Assembly: GCA_046726955.1 (NCBI GenBank)
Contig: JBKPBQ010000151.1
Location: forward strand, 1-9,812
DNA: 9,812 bases
Reading direction: 5' to 3'
DNA from: CAVPGH01 sp046726955
GTDB taxonomy: Bacteria > Acidobacteriota > Vicinamibacteria > Fen-336
Shown: piece by piece, positions 1 to 8,130 of the stretch
How positions within the stretch are numbered: the stretch's first letter is position 1
Layout of the letters: each line of letters begins with the position of its first letter
Translations under genes and position numbers: made by a program
Notes under the pieces: generated by a model
What the model was told of the DNA's origin: nothing
Seen by the model: only the letters and a program-made list of their open reading frames with translations
The model's database searches: none

Positions 1-12
1 GGGGATGCGGCC

Positions 13-40
13 GGGGGGGGGGGGGGGCCCCCCCCCCCCC
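13..40. repeat. G-run/C-run palindrome at the window edge
   Basis: Fifteen G (13-27) are followed directly by thirteen C (28-40), so 26 bp are perfectly self-complementary. Nothing comparable occurs elsewhere in the window. Paired homopolymer runs of this kind at the start of a sequence are typical of a contig end built from poly-G reads. A natural hairpin cannot be excluded from the sequence alone. Bases 1-70 contain no gene that I can support. Confidence 0.8.
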
Positions 41-70
41 TTCTACGGCAACGCTCCCGAGCGACGGTCA

Positions 71-1162
71 CTAGAGCCCCTTGCCTAAGAACTTCTTGAT
101 CGCGTCGTAGATCTCGTCCTTGTCGCGGATGTCGCTCGTGATGATCCGGGGCTCGCCGGGGAAGGCCTCCTCGAGGTCGGTCTTGAAGCGCCCGCCCCCG
201 TAGGACGACCGCACCTGGCCGAAGCAGAACAGGTTGAGCTTGGTCAGGAGCTCCGTCTTCAGCAGCTCCATGCAGGCCTCGGTGTCCTGGCTGTCGCTGT
301 TCTCCCCGTCCGAGAAATGGAAGAGGTACACGTTCCAGTGCTCGGCGGGGAAGCGGGCGTCGATGATCTGGTTCACGAGCTCGTAGGCCGTGGAGATCCG
401 TGTGCCCCCGCTCTCCCGCAGGTGGTAGAACGTGTGCTGGTCCACCTCCTTGGCGAAGGCCTCGTGGACCACGTAGACGTCCTCGAGCGCCTTGTACTGG
501 CTGCGCAGCCAGGTATCGATCCAGAAGGAGGCGATGCGCACGATCTCCTTCTGCTGGTCGCCCATGCTCCCGCTTACGTCCATGCAGAAGAGGATGACCG
601 CGTTCGACTCCGGGATCTCCCGCACGTGCCAGGAGCGGTAGCGGCGGTCGTCGCGGATCGGGATGATCACGGGGTTGTCCGGGTCGTAGAGCCCGCTCGC
701 GATCTGTCGCTTCAGGGCCTCGCGGAACGTGCGCTTGAAGTGGCGGAGGCTCTCCGGCCCCACCCGCCGCACGTTCGAGTAGCGGGCCTTCTCCACCGGG
801 ATCGTGCGGCGCCCCTTCGGCTGGATGCGCGGGAGCTCCAGCTCCTCGCCCAGGATCTCCGCGAGCTCGTAGAGGTCGACCTCGGCCTCGAGGATGTGCT
901 CGCCGGGGGCCGTGCCCGGGGCGCCCTCCATGGGATCCCCGGACTCTCCCTCGCCCTGGCCCACCCCGCCCGCCTCCTTCGCCCCGAAGCGGAAGCGCGG
1001 GATCTCGATCTGGGGAAGAGGAATCGACACGAGGTGCTTGCCCTGCTTGCCGATGAGCTCGCCCTCGGTCAGGTACTTGCGGAACTCCTTCTTGATGACG
1101 CCCCGGACGATCTGCTTAAAACGCTTAACGTCCCGCTCGATCTTCCGGAGCATGGGCGCCAT
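71..1162 (-). CDS. yhbH: YhbH/YeaH family protein (DUF444, VWA fold)
   Basis: This 363-residue protein belongs to the DUF444 family (YeaH of E. coli, YhbH of Bacillus). The N-terminal third is basic (about residues 5-50) with a Gly/Glu-rich low-complexity stretch at 60-90. The C-terminal half is a von Willebrand A-like domain with a full metal-ion site: D195-V-S197-G-S199, T254 in a GGT motif, and D285 in a FSDG motif. It has no signal peptide or membrane segment, so it should be cytosolic. It follows prkA by 19 bp on the same strand, the usual operon order, and the family is linked to starvation, stress and sporulation responses. The biochemical activity is not established. It is a little shorter than the Bacillus and E. 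coli members. The start is uncertain: ATG at 1162 and the ATG three codons later (1153) both lack a clear Shine-Dalgarno, so coupling to the prkA stop is likely. A spoVR partner would lie beyond position 1. Confidence 0.92.
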   Translation of the reverse strand: MAPMLRKIERDVKRFKQIVRGVIKKEFRKYLTEGELIGKQGKHLVSIPLPQIEIPRFRFGAKEAGGVGQGEGESGDPMEGAPGTAPGEHILEAEVDLYELAEILGEELELPRIQPKGRRTIPVEKARYSNVRRVGPESLRHFKRTFREALKRQIASGLYDPDNPVIIPIRDDRRYRSWHVREIPESNAVILFCMDVSGSMGDQQKEIVRIASFWIDTWLRSQYKALEDVYVVHEAFAKEVDQHTFYHLRESGGTRISTAYELVNQIIDARFPAEHWNVYLFHFSDGENSDSQDTEACMELLKTELLTKLNLFCFGQVRSSYGGGRFKTDLEEAFPGEPRIITSDIRDKDEIYDAIKKFLGKGL

Positions 1163-1181
1163 GGGCGGCGGGCCGCGGCGC

Positions 1182-3245
<2,064 letters not shown>

Positions 3246-3258
3246 GCCTGTGCCTCCC

Positions 3259-3292
3259 CGGGGCGCCATGCCGGTTCAGGGCGGGCGCCCCG
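3259..3292 (-). promoter_or_regulatory. Stem-loop in the prkA leader, touching the ribosome-binding site
   Basis: The arms 3259-3267 and 3284-3292 form a perfect 9-bp inverted repeat, all G/C, with a 16-nt loop in which a further GCC/GGC pairing (3270-3272 with 3280-3282) is possible. In the prkA message the 3-prime arm runs directly into the Shine-Dalgarno GGGGAGG (3259-3253) and uses its first G. The structure would therefore sit immediately against the ribosome-binding site and could modulate translation, or simply stabilise the transcript. The arms are seen directly; function is inferred. Confidence 0.5.
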
Positions 3293-3305
3293 ATCCGAGG
3301 GATCG
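3291..3305 (-). promoter_or_regulatory. Compact inverted repeat in the prkA leader
   Basis: CGATCC-GAG-GGATCG is a perfect 6-bp inverted repeat with a 3-nt spacer. It shares bases 3291-3292 with the neighbouring leader hairpin, so the two stems compete at their base. It lies just downstream of the predicted prkA transcription start. It could be an operator for a dimeric regulator or a small leader hairpin. Nothing in the window identifies the binder. Confidence 0.3.
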
Positions 3306-3319
3306 ATGACCCCGCGATC

Positions 3320-3348
3320 AGGGTACGGGATTTCCCCGGACCTGACAA
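3320..3348 (-). promoter_or_regulatory. Candidate sigma70-type promoter of prkA-yhbH
   Basis: Read on the minus strand, TTGTCA (3348-3343, five of six to the -35 consensus) is followed after exactly 17 bp by TACCCT (3325-3320, three of six to the -10, with the key T, A and final T kept). The predicted start near 3313 would give a leader of about 70 nt containing the two inverted repeats. The -10 is weak, so this is a candidate only; an alternative sigma factor would be plausible for a stress operon. Confidence 0.35.
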
Positions 3349-3366
3349 GAAGAAGCGCACGTCAGG
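3341..3366. promoter_or_regulatory. Inverted repeat over the prkA -35 element
   Basis: CCTGAC (3341-3346) and GTCAGG (3361-3366) form a perfect inverted repeat with a 14-bp spacer, so the arm centres are about two helical turns apart. The left arm overlaps the candidate prkA -35. This geometry would suit a dimeric regulator acting on the divergent prkA and cysteine dioxygenase genes. Six-base arms are short and could occur by chance. Confidence 0.25.
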
Positions 3367-3380
3367 GGGGCGCGAGACGC

Positions 3381-3410
3381 TTGACTTCGCGTTGTGACGG
3401 GGGACACACT
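3381..3410 (+). promoter_or_regulatory. Weak candidate promoter of the cysteine dioxygenase gene
   Basis: TTGACT (3381-3386, five of six to the -35) is followed after 18 bp by CACACT (3405-3410, only three of six to the -10). The spacing is acceptable but the -10 is poor. The predicted start would be close to the ATG at 3426, giving a very short leader. That would fit the absence of a clear Shine-Dalgarno there. Confidence 0.2.
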
Positions 3411-3425
3411 GATAGCGCGCACCTC

Positions 3426-4058
3426 ATGGGCCGGAAGATCATCAACGCCGGCGACTTCATCGATGACCTGAAGTCGTTCGAGACCGGCCCTCCCATCACC
3501 CGCGACCGAGTGCTCGACTACCTGCGCGAGACTTCCGTGGCGCGCCCCTCGCTCGACCCCTACGTGCACTTCCAGCCGGGCGCCTACACCCGCAACCTCA
3601 TCTACAGGGACGACACCTTCGAGGTGATGGCGGTTTGCTGGTCGCCCGGCCAGCGCACGGTGATCCACACCCACAACGGCCAGCTCGGGTGGATGAGCGT
3701 GGAGCAGGGCGCGCTCGCCGTCGTCAACTACAAGTGGCTCGGCTGCAACGCGTCCGACAACCAGAACGTCGTGGGCATGGACTGCCTGGCGGGAGCGACG
3801 GAGCTCGACCTCGACCGCCGCGAGGTGCAGGAGTGCTTCCCCGACGGCCCGGTCAACACGGTGGACAAGGTCCAGACGATCCACCAGGTGGTGGTGCAGG
3901 GCAAGGAGCCGGTCGTCTCCCTGCACATCTACAGCCGGCCCATCGATTCCTGCGTGGCCTTCGACCTCGAGAAGAAGACCTGCTACCGCCGCCCGCTCAC
4001 CTTCTACAGCAAGTACGGGCAAGTCGTGGTCCGAGAAGGCGATCTCGCCCGCCCCTAG
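3426..4058 (+). CDS. cdo: Cysteine dioxygenase (Arg-type, cupin fold)
   Basis: This 210-residue single-domain cupin should oxidise L-cysteine to cysteine sulfinate using non-haem iron and O2 in the cytosol, limiting free cysteine and feeding sulfinate catabolism. The iron ligands of the family are visible: H81-T-H83 in the first cupin motif and H153 in IHQV. The SLHIY motif supplies the Ser165/His167/Tyr169 triad. YTRN carries Arg56, the equivalent of the Arg60 that binds the cysteine carboxylate in rat CDO. This separates it from Gln-type 3-mercaptopropionate dioxygenases. Gly88 replaces the Cys93 that forms the Cys-Tyr crosslink in animals, as is usual in bacterial enzymes. Length fits the family (about 200). 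The ATG at 3426 is the only good in-frame start: the upstream frame is open but non-coding shadow. No clear Shine-Dalgarno is present. It is divergent from prkA, with a sensor kinase downstream. Confidence 0.92.
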   Translation: MGRKIINAGDFIDDLKSFETGPPITRDRVLDYLRETSVARPSLDPYVHFQPGAYTRNLIYRDDTFEVMAVCWSPGQRTVIHTHNGQLGWMSVEQGALAVVNYKWLGCNASDNQNVVGMDCLAGATELDLDRREVQECFPDGPVNTVDKVQTIHQVVVQGKEPVVSLHIYSRPIDSCVAFDLEKKTCYRRPLTFYSKYGQVVVREGDLARP

Positions 4059-4061
4059 CCC

Positions 4062-4084
4062 GTCGGGAGTTTGACTCTCCCGAC
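4062..4084 (+). terminator. Hairpin just after the cysteine dioxygenase stop
   Basis: GTCGGGAG (4062-4069) and CTCCCGAC (4077-4084) form a perfect 8-bp stem with a 7-nt loop, beginning 3 nt after the cysteine dioxygenase stop codon. There is no U-tract, so it may be a U-less terminator, a 3-prime stabiliser or a partial attenuator. The alternative TTG start of the next gene falls in its loop, which argues against that start. Confidence 0.45.
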
Positions 4085-4099
4085 CTCCCGCCTCATCAT
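4071..4099 (+). promoter_or_regulatory. Candidate promoter of the hybrid histidine kinase gene
   Basis: TTGACT (4071-4076, five of six) and CATCAT (4094-4099, four of six) are separated by 17 bp. The predicted start near 4107 would leave a leader of about 33 nt before the ATG at 4140. The -35 lies in the loop of the hairpin at 4062-4084. This would let the kinase be transcribed separately from the cysteine dioxygenase gene. Confidence 0.35.
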
Positions 4100-4139
4100 C
4101 ATCGATCGGCCGCAGGGTTGGCCGGAACCGGTCACCGAC

Positions 4140-7100
4140 ATGGCCCAGATCCTGGTCATCGAAGACGATCCCCTCGTCGCCAAGACGTTGATCGACCTGC
4201 TGAGCCACCACGGCTACCCGGCGAGCGGCGCCGAGTCCGCGGAGCAGGGCCTCGCCCGGCTGCAGAGGGAGCCCTTCGACCTCGTCCTGCTCGACGTGCG
4301 CCTGCCGGGCATGTCGGGCTACGACGCCTGCGAGCGGATCCGGGAGAGCCACGGCCCGTACCTGCCCGTGATCATGATGACGGCCTTCGGCGACCCCGCG
4401 GCCGTGCGCCGGGGCTACGACGCGGGGGCCGACGACTTCCTGCACAAGCCCGTCGACACACCTTCGCTCATCCTCAAGGTCCGGGCGTTCCTCCGTCTCA
4501 AGTCGCTCCACGACGACGTGGCCCACAGCCGCGAAGAGGCGCAGGCGCGCGCCCGCGACCTCGCCCGCCTGCAGGAGATCGGGCGCGACTGGTCGCTCAT
4601 CGCCGAGCCCGAGGACTTCAACCGGATGGTGACCTCGCGGCTGGCCGGCCTCATCGGGGCGCCGATCGTGGGGATCGCGCTGCACGACTCCGTGACGAAG
4701 ACGATGGAGGCGGCGCTTCCCGTGTTCGGGCTCGACGACGTGGCGGCGCGGCGCTTCCGCTACGTGGCCCGCCCCGAGTACCGGAGCCTCTGGAATCCGC
4801 GCACGGGCCGGCCCTACATGAGCAACCAGCAGGGCGACCCGCGCCTCGCGCAGGAGATCGCGCTCCTCGCCGACGCGACGTCGGTCGTGCTCGTCCCGAT
4901 GTTCTCCGAGGGCGACCTCGTGGGCCTCCTCGGGGCGGCGGACAAGCCGGGGGGATTCACGGACGCCGACGTCCAGCTCCTGACCATGGTCGCGGGGCCG
5001 GTCGCGACCTTCGTGCGCAGCCGGCAGATCTACGACCGCGAGCGGCGCCACGCCACCCGGCTCGAGCGGCTGGCCGCGCTCGTCGGGGACATGGCGGCGG
5101 TCTCCGGGCGATCGCGATTGCTCGAACTCACCGTCCGGCGCATGCAGAAGGACCTCGGCTACGAGCGCGTGGCCTACCACGCCTCGAAGGAGGGCGACCG
5201 GCTGGTGATGGACGCGGAGGCGGGAGCGAGGCCCGGGGAAGCCGCGCCCGACTCGGAAGCGCTGCGGTGGGCGCTCCGGCTCTCCGCGCCCCTCGAGGCC
5301 TCGCGGACCGAGGCCTTCTCGGAGCTCGCGGTCCCCGTGCGCGCCGGCGACCACGCGCTGGGCGTGCTCGTGGTGCGCAAACGCCCGTCGGCGGCGTTCG
5401 ACGAGGAGGAGACGCACATGCTCTCCACCCTCGCCGGCCCCCTGGCCCTGGCCCTGCGGCGGGCGGAGAGCGAGGCCGCCACCGAGCACATGGCGCGGCA
5501 GATGGCGACGCTCTACGACCTCGGCCTCGAGACCTCCGCGCTCCGCGACCTGCAGTCGCTCTTCCGCAAGGCCACGGAGGAGGCGGGCCGCCTCATCCAG
5601 GCCGACCACACGTCGGTGTTCCGGATGGAAGAGGCCGAGGGGGTCTTGCGGCTCTTCGCGGTGTGGGCGCGCGATCCCCAGCCGCTTCCCGAGCCGAAGC
5701 CGTCGTTCCGGGTCGGTGAGGGCATCGCCGGCCGCGTGGCCCGCGACTTCATCCCCGTCCTCATCAACGACGCGGAGAAGCACGAGAGCTTCGTGCGGCG
5801 CGGCCACGCGATGTCGCGGATCCTCTGCGTGCCCCTCACGCACTTCGACCGCGAGAGGAACGCGCCCGTGGTGTTCGGGGTGCTGAACGCGACGCGCATC
5901 CCGGGCTCGCCGCCGTTCACGAACGACGACCTCGAGTACCTCACGCGCTTCGCCGGCCAGCTCTCGATCGCCGTCGCGAACTCGGTCGCCTTCACCGTGG
6001 AGCGGCAGAGGAGCGACCAGCTCGTCCTCGTCAACGCGCTGCTCCGCGAGATCGCGGGGAACCTGCAGCGCGACCGCATCCTGGAGACGGCGGTGCGTCG
6101 CATCCACGAGGCGTTCCGGTATCCGGTGGTCTCGATCCTGATCCCCGAACCAGAGTCCGGCCTCTTCAGGGTGGCGGCGGCGGAGAGCCGCGACCCCCGT
6201 CCCGAAGGCTGGGCCGACTTCCCGATCACGCAGGGGGTGGTCGCGCGGGTCCTCAGCCAGAAGCGGACGATCCTCGTCCGGGAGGCGACGGACGAGCCGG
6301 ACTTCTCGCCGTGGATGGCAAACGCGCGCAGCAGCGTGAGCGTGCCCGTGCTTTCCGTGGACGAGGTGGTGGCCATCCTCGACGTGGAGAGCGACCTGCC
6401 CCAGGCCTTCGACCGGGGCCAGGTCATCACGCTCGAGACCCTGGCCGACGGGATCGGGATCATCCTCCGCAACGCCGAGCTCTACCAGGCCCTCGAGGGG
6501 ACGAATGCCCGGCTCGTGGAGCTCGACCGGATGAAGAGCGAGCTCGTGAACATCGTGGCCCACGATTTCCGCGCCCCGCTCTCCGCGATCCTGGGATGGG
6601 CGGAGCTGCTCGAAGCCAAGCCCGACGCCCCCGTGGAGGACCGCCTGGAGCGGGTCCAGGCCATCGTGAAGGCGGCGACGCGGATGGCCGGGCTCATGGA
6701 CAAGACGCTCGAGACGACGCGGCTCGAGACGGGCCACTTCGTGTTCGACTTCGGCCTGATCGACCTCGGGGCGCGCCTGAAGGACGCCGTCTCGCACTTC
6801 GCTTCCGACCCCGTCCATCCGGTCATCCTCGACCTCCCCGAGTTCCCGCTCCCCTGCTGGGCGGACGGAGAGCGGCTGGGGGAGGTGCTCGAGAACCTGC
6901 TGAGCAACGCGGTGAAGTACTCGCCGAAGGGCGGCGAGGTCCGCGTGGGGGTGAGGCGCGAGCGTGAGGTCGCGATCCTGAGCGTCTCCGACCACGGGAT
7001 CGGCATCGCCGCCCACGATATGGACCGGCTCTTCCGTCCGTTCTCGCGCCTCCACGACCGGCGGGCCACGGGGATCGAGGGCTTCGGGCTCGGCCTGCAC

Positions 7101-7577
7101 ATCTGCGAGCGCATCGTGCGTGCTCACGGCGGGAAGCTCTGGGTGGAGAGCCAGGTCGAGAAGGGATCGACCTTCTACTTCTCGCTGCCGCTCTTCGGCG
7201 CGGCGGCCCAGCTCCGCGCGCCGCTCGTGCTCGTGGCCGCGCGCGATCCTGGGACGCGCCGCGAGGTGCGGCGCGTGGCCGAGGAGCTCGGGTACGCCAT
7301 CCACGAGGTGGCGGACGGCGTCGAGGCGGTGGAAGCGGCGGTGCGCCTCGTGCCCACGGTCGCGGTGCTCGACCGGATTCTGCCGCGCCTCACGGCCGAG
7401 GAGGTCGCGGAGCGGCTCGGGGACCAGGAAGCGACCGCCGGGCTGCCGCTCTTCGTCCTCGCCGACCGCGAGGACCTCGGCGACCAGGCCGCGCTCTTCC
7501 GTGCATGCGTCCCCAAACCTCTCGATCGGCGCGTCCTCACGGCGGCGCTGGAAGGGCTGGGCGCCCCCGTCCCGTGA
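4140..7577 (+). CDS. Cytosolic hybrid histidine kinase: REC, about four GAF, HisKA, HATPase, degenerate REC
   Basis: This 1145-residue sensor kinase has no membrane segment. Its N-terminal receiver (1-115) has the acidic pair Asp9/Asp10, phospho-acceptor Asp52 in LLDVRLPG, Thr81 and Lys103. Charged helical linkers join about four GAF-like sensory domains (roughly 143-300, 307-445, 455-620 and 630-785). The kinase core follows: H-box with His808 in AHDFRAP, N-box with Asn919 and Asn923, DHGIGI at 951-956, and the GFGLGL lid at 981-986. A C-terminal receiver-like domain (about 1028-1140) keeps Asp1078 and Lys1126 but has Ala1034-Arg1035 where the metal-binding acidic pair should be, so it is probably a poor phospho-acceptor. 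The start is the ATG at 4140, which places the receiver right at the N-terminus. A TTG at 4071 would add an odd 23-residue leader and lies in a hairpin loop. No strong Shine-Dalgarno is seen. No separate regulator is adjacent, and ligands are unknown. Confidence 0.93.
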   Translation: MAQILVIEDDPLVAKTLIDLLSHHGYPASGAESAEQGLARLQREPFDLVLLDVRLPGMSGYDACERIRESHGPYLPVIMMTAFGDPAAVRRGYDAGADDFLHKPVDTPSLILKVRAFLRLKSLHDDVAHSREEAQARARDLARLQEIGRDWSLIAEPEDFNRMVTSRLAGLIGAPIVGIALHDSVTKTMEAALPVFGLDDVAARRFRYVARPEYRSLWNPRTGRPYMSNQQGDPRLAQEIALLADATSVVLVPMFSEGDLVGLLGAADKPGGFTDADVQLLTMVAGPVATFVRSRQIYDRERRHATRLERLAALVGDMAAVSGRSRLLELTVRRMQKDLGYERVAYHASKEGDRLVMDAEAGARPGEAAPDSEALRWALRLSAPLEASRTEAFSELAVPVRAGDHALGVLVVRKRPSAAFDEEETHMLSTLAGPLALALRRAESEAATEHMARQMATLYDLGLETSALRDLQSLFRKATEEAGRLIQADHTSVFRMEEAEGVLRLFAVWARDPQPLPEPKPSFRVGEGIAGRVARDFIPVLINDAEKHESFVRRGHAMSRILCVPLTHFDRERNAPVVFGVLNATRIPGSPPFTNDDLEYLTRFAGQLSIAVANSVAFTVERQRSDQLVLVNALLREIAGNLQRDRILETAVRRIHEAFRYPVVSILIPEPESGLFRVAAAESRDPRPEGWADFPITQGVVARVLSQKRTILVREATDEPDFSPWMANARSSVSVPVLSVDEVVAILDVESDLPQAFDRGQVITLETLADGIGIILRNAELYQALEGTNARLVELDRMKSELVNIVAHDFRAPLSAILGWAELLEAKPDAPVEDRLERVQAIVKAATRMAGLMDKTLETTRLETGHFVFDFGLIDLGARLKDAVSHFASDPVHPVILDLPEFPLPCWADGERLGEVLENLLSNAVKYSPKGGEVRVGVRREREVAILSVSDHGIGIAAHDMDRLFRPFSRLHDRRATGIEGFGLGLHICERIVRAHGGKLWVESQVEKGSTFYFSLPLFGAAAQLRAPLVLVAARDPGTRREVRRVAEELGYAIHEVADGVEAVEAAVRLVPTVAVLDRILPRLTAEEVAERLGDQEATAGLPLFVLADREDLGDQAALFRACVPKPLDRRVLTAALEGLGAPVP

Positions 7578-7616
7578 GACGACGGAGGGGGCGGCCGTGC
7601 GCCTGGCCCGAGCTCG

Positions 7617-7679
7617 AATCTCATCGTGGTGAGCGACATCAGCGGCGGGCTCTTCGTCGTGCAGTACGTGGGGTCGTAG
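7617..7679 (+). pseudogene. Remnant: C-terminal end of a lost gene (LVIVD-repeat-like)
   Basis: In plus frame 3 this stretch reads about 20 codons, NLIVVSDISGGLFVVQYVGS, then TAG. Nineteen of the twenty third positions are G or C, as in true genes of this genome. The peptide resembles, from memory, the C-terminal beta-strand repeat of LVIVD or choice-of-anchor-type proteins; that link is inference. The frame has no start and is preceded, after the kinase stop, by an unrecognised Gly-rich stretch, so it is a fragment at most. The antisense reading (the tail of the MmcQ/YjbR gene) has poor codon use here, which supports this frame as the ancestral one. Confidence 0.45.
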
Positions 7680-8055
7680 CTCTTTTCGCTCTCCCCCCCG
7701 CTTTCGCTTCTTCGAGCTTCGCCTGCGTCTTCTTCGGCGCGATGAGGCCGTAGCTCTCGAGGACGAGCGCCTTCACCTCGCGCCAGTCGCGGATCCCCGC
7801 CGCGTCCATGGACACCCAGCCCTTGTGGCCGACGTAGGGCGCGGGCCAGAACCGCGGGTCCTCTATGATCGCGTGCGCGTGGTCGCGGTCCAGCTTGAAA
7901 CCGATCACAGTCCGGCCCTTCTCGTCTCCGCAGCCGCAGAAGATCTTGTTCGTGACGCGGAAGTGGGGCTGGCCCCAGGTGAGCGTCTCCTCGGTGTCGG
8001 GAAGGGCGAGGCAGATCCGGCGGAGGTTGCTGAGAACGGACGCGTTCCTGGCCAT
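7639..8055 (-). CDS. MmcQ/YjbR family protein
   Basis: This 138-residue protein has the MmcQ/YjbR fold signature. It starts with a helix (LSNLRRICLALPDTEE), then TWGQPHFRV with NKIF at 36-39, IGFKLDRD at 51-58, DPRFWPAPYVGHKGWVSM at 66-83, and a final helix ending in SYGLIAPKK at 101-109. Members are small cytosolic proteins related to a DNA-binding-like fold, and their biochemical role is unknown. The family body ends near residue 115. The rest is a basic Ala/Arg/Lys-rich tail with rare codons (AGA, CGA, GCA, AAA) unlike the main body. Residues 127-138 run antisense to a plus-strand gene remnant, so the tail may come from read-through into foreign sequence. The start ATG at 8055 is chosen because homology begins at once; the long open frame upstream is shadow of xdhC. 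It converges on the kinase and diverges from xdhC. Confidence 0.85.
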   Translation of the reverse strand: MARNASVLSNLRRICLALPDTEETLTWGQPHFRVTNKIFCGCGDEKGRTVIGFKLDRDHAHAIIEDPRFWPAPYVGHKGWVSMDAAGIRDWREVKALVLESYGLIAPKKTQAKLEEAKAGGRAKRATTPRTARRRARR

Positions 8056-8130
8056 GCTTCGGCCAGAGTCTCTCACGAACGCGCGTTGTCTTCCGTCGCG
8101 CGGGATGTCACCCTTGGGCGGAAGGATCCC

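Noticed and set aside
3318..7304. Long open frame of 1328 codons on the minus strand opposite the cysteine dioxygenase and kinase genes
   Set aside because: Its composition is the His/Arg/Ala/Glu/Val-rich shadow of G+C-rich sense codons, it shows no domain, and the sense strand carries two clear genes.
7588..7612. GGGC/GCCC and GGCC pairings after the kinase stop as a terminator
   Set aside because: The stems are four bases with a long loop and no T-run.
8078..8087. Ten-base palindrome AACGCGCGTT between the divergent yjbR-like and xdhC genes
   Set aside because: CG-rich palindromes of this length are frequent at this base composition and no second copy or promoter context supports an operator.
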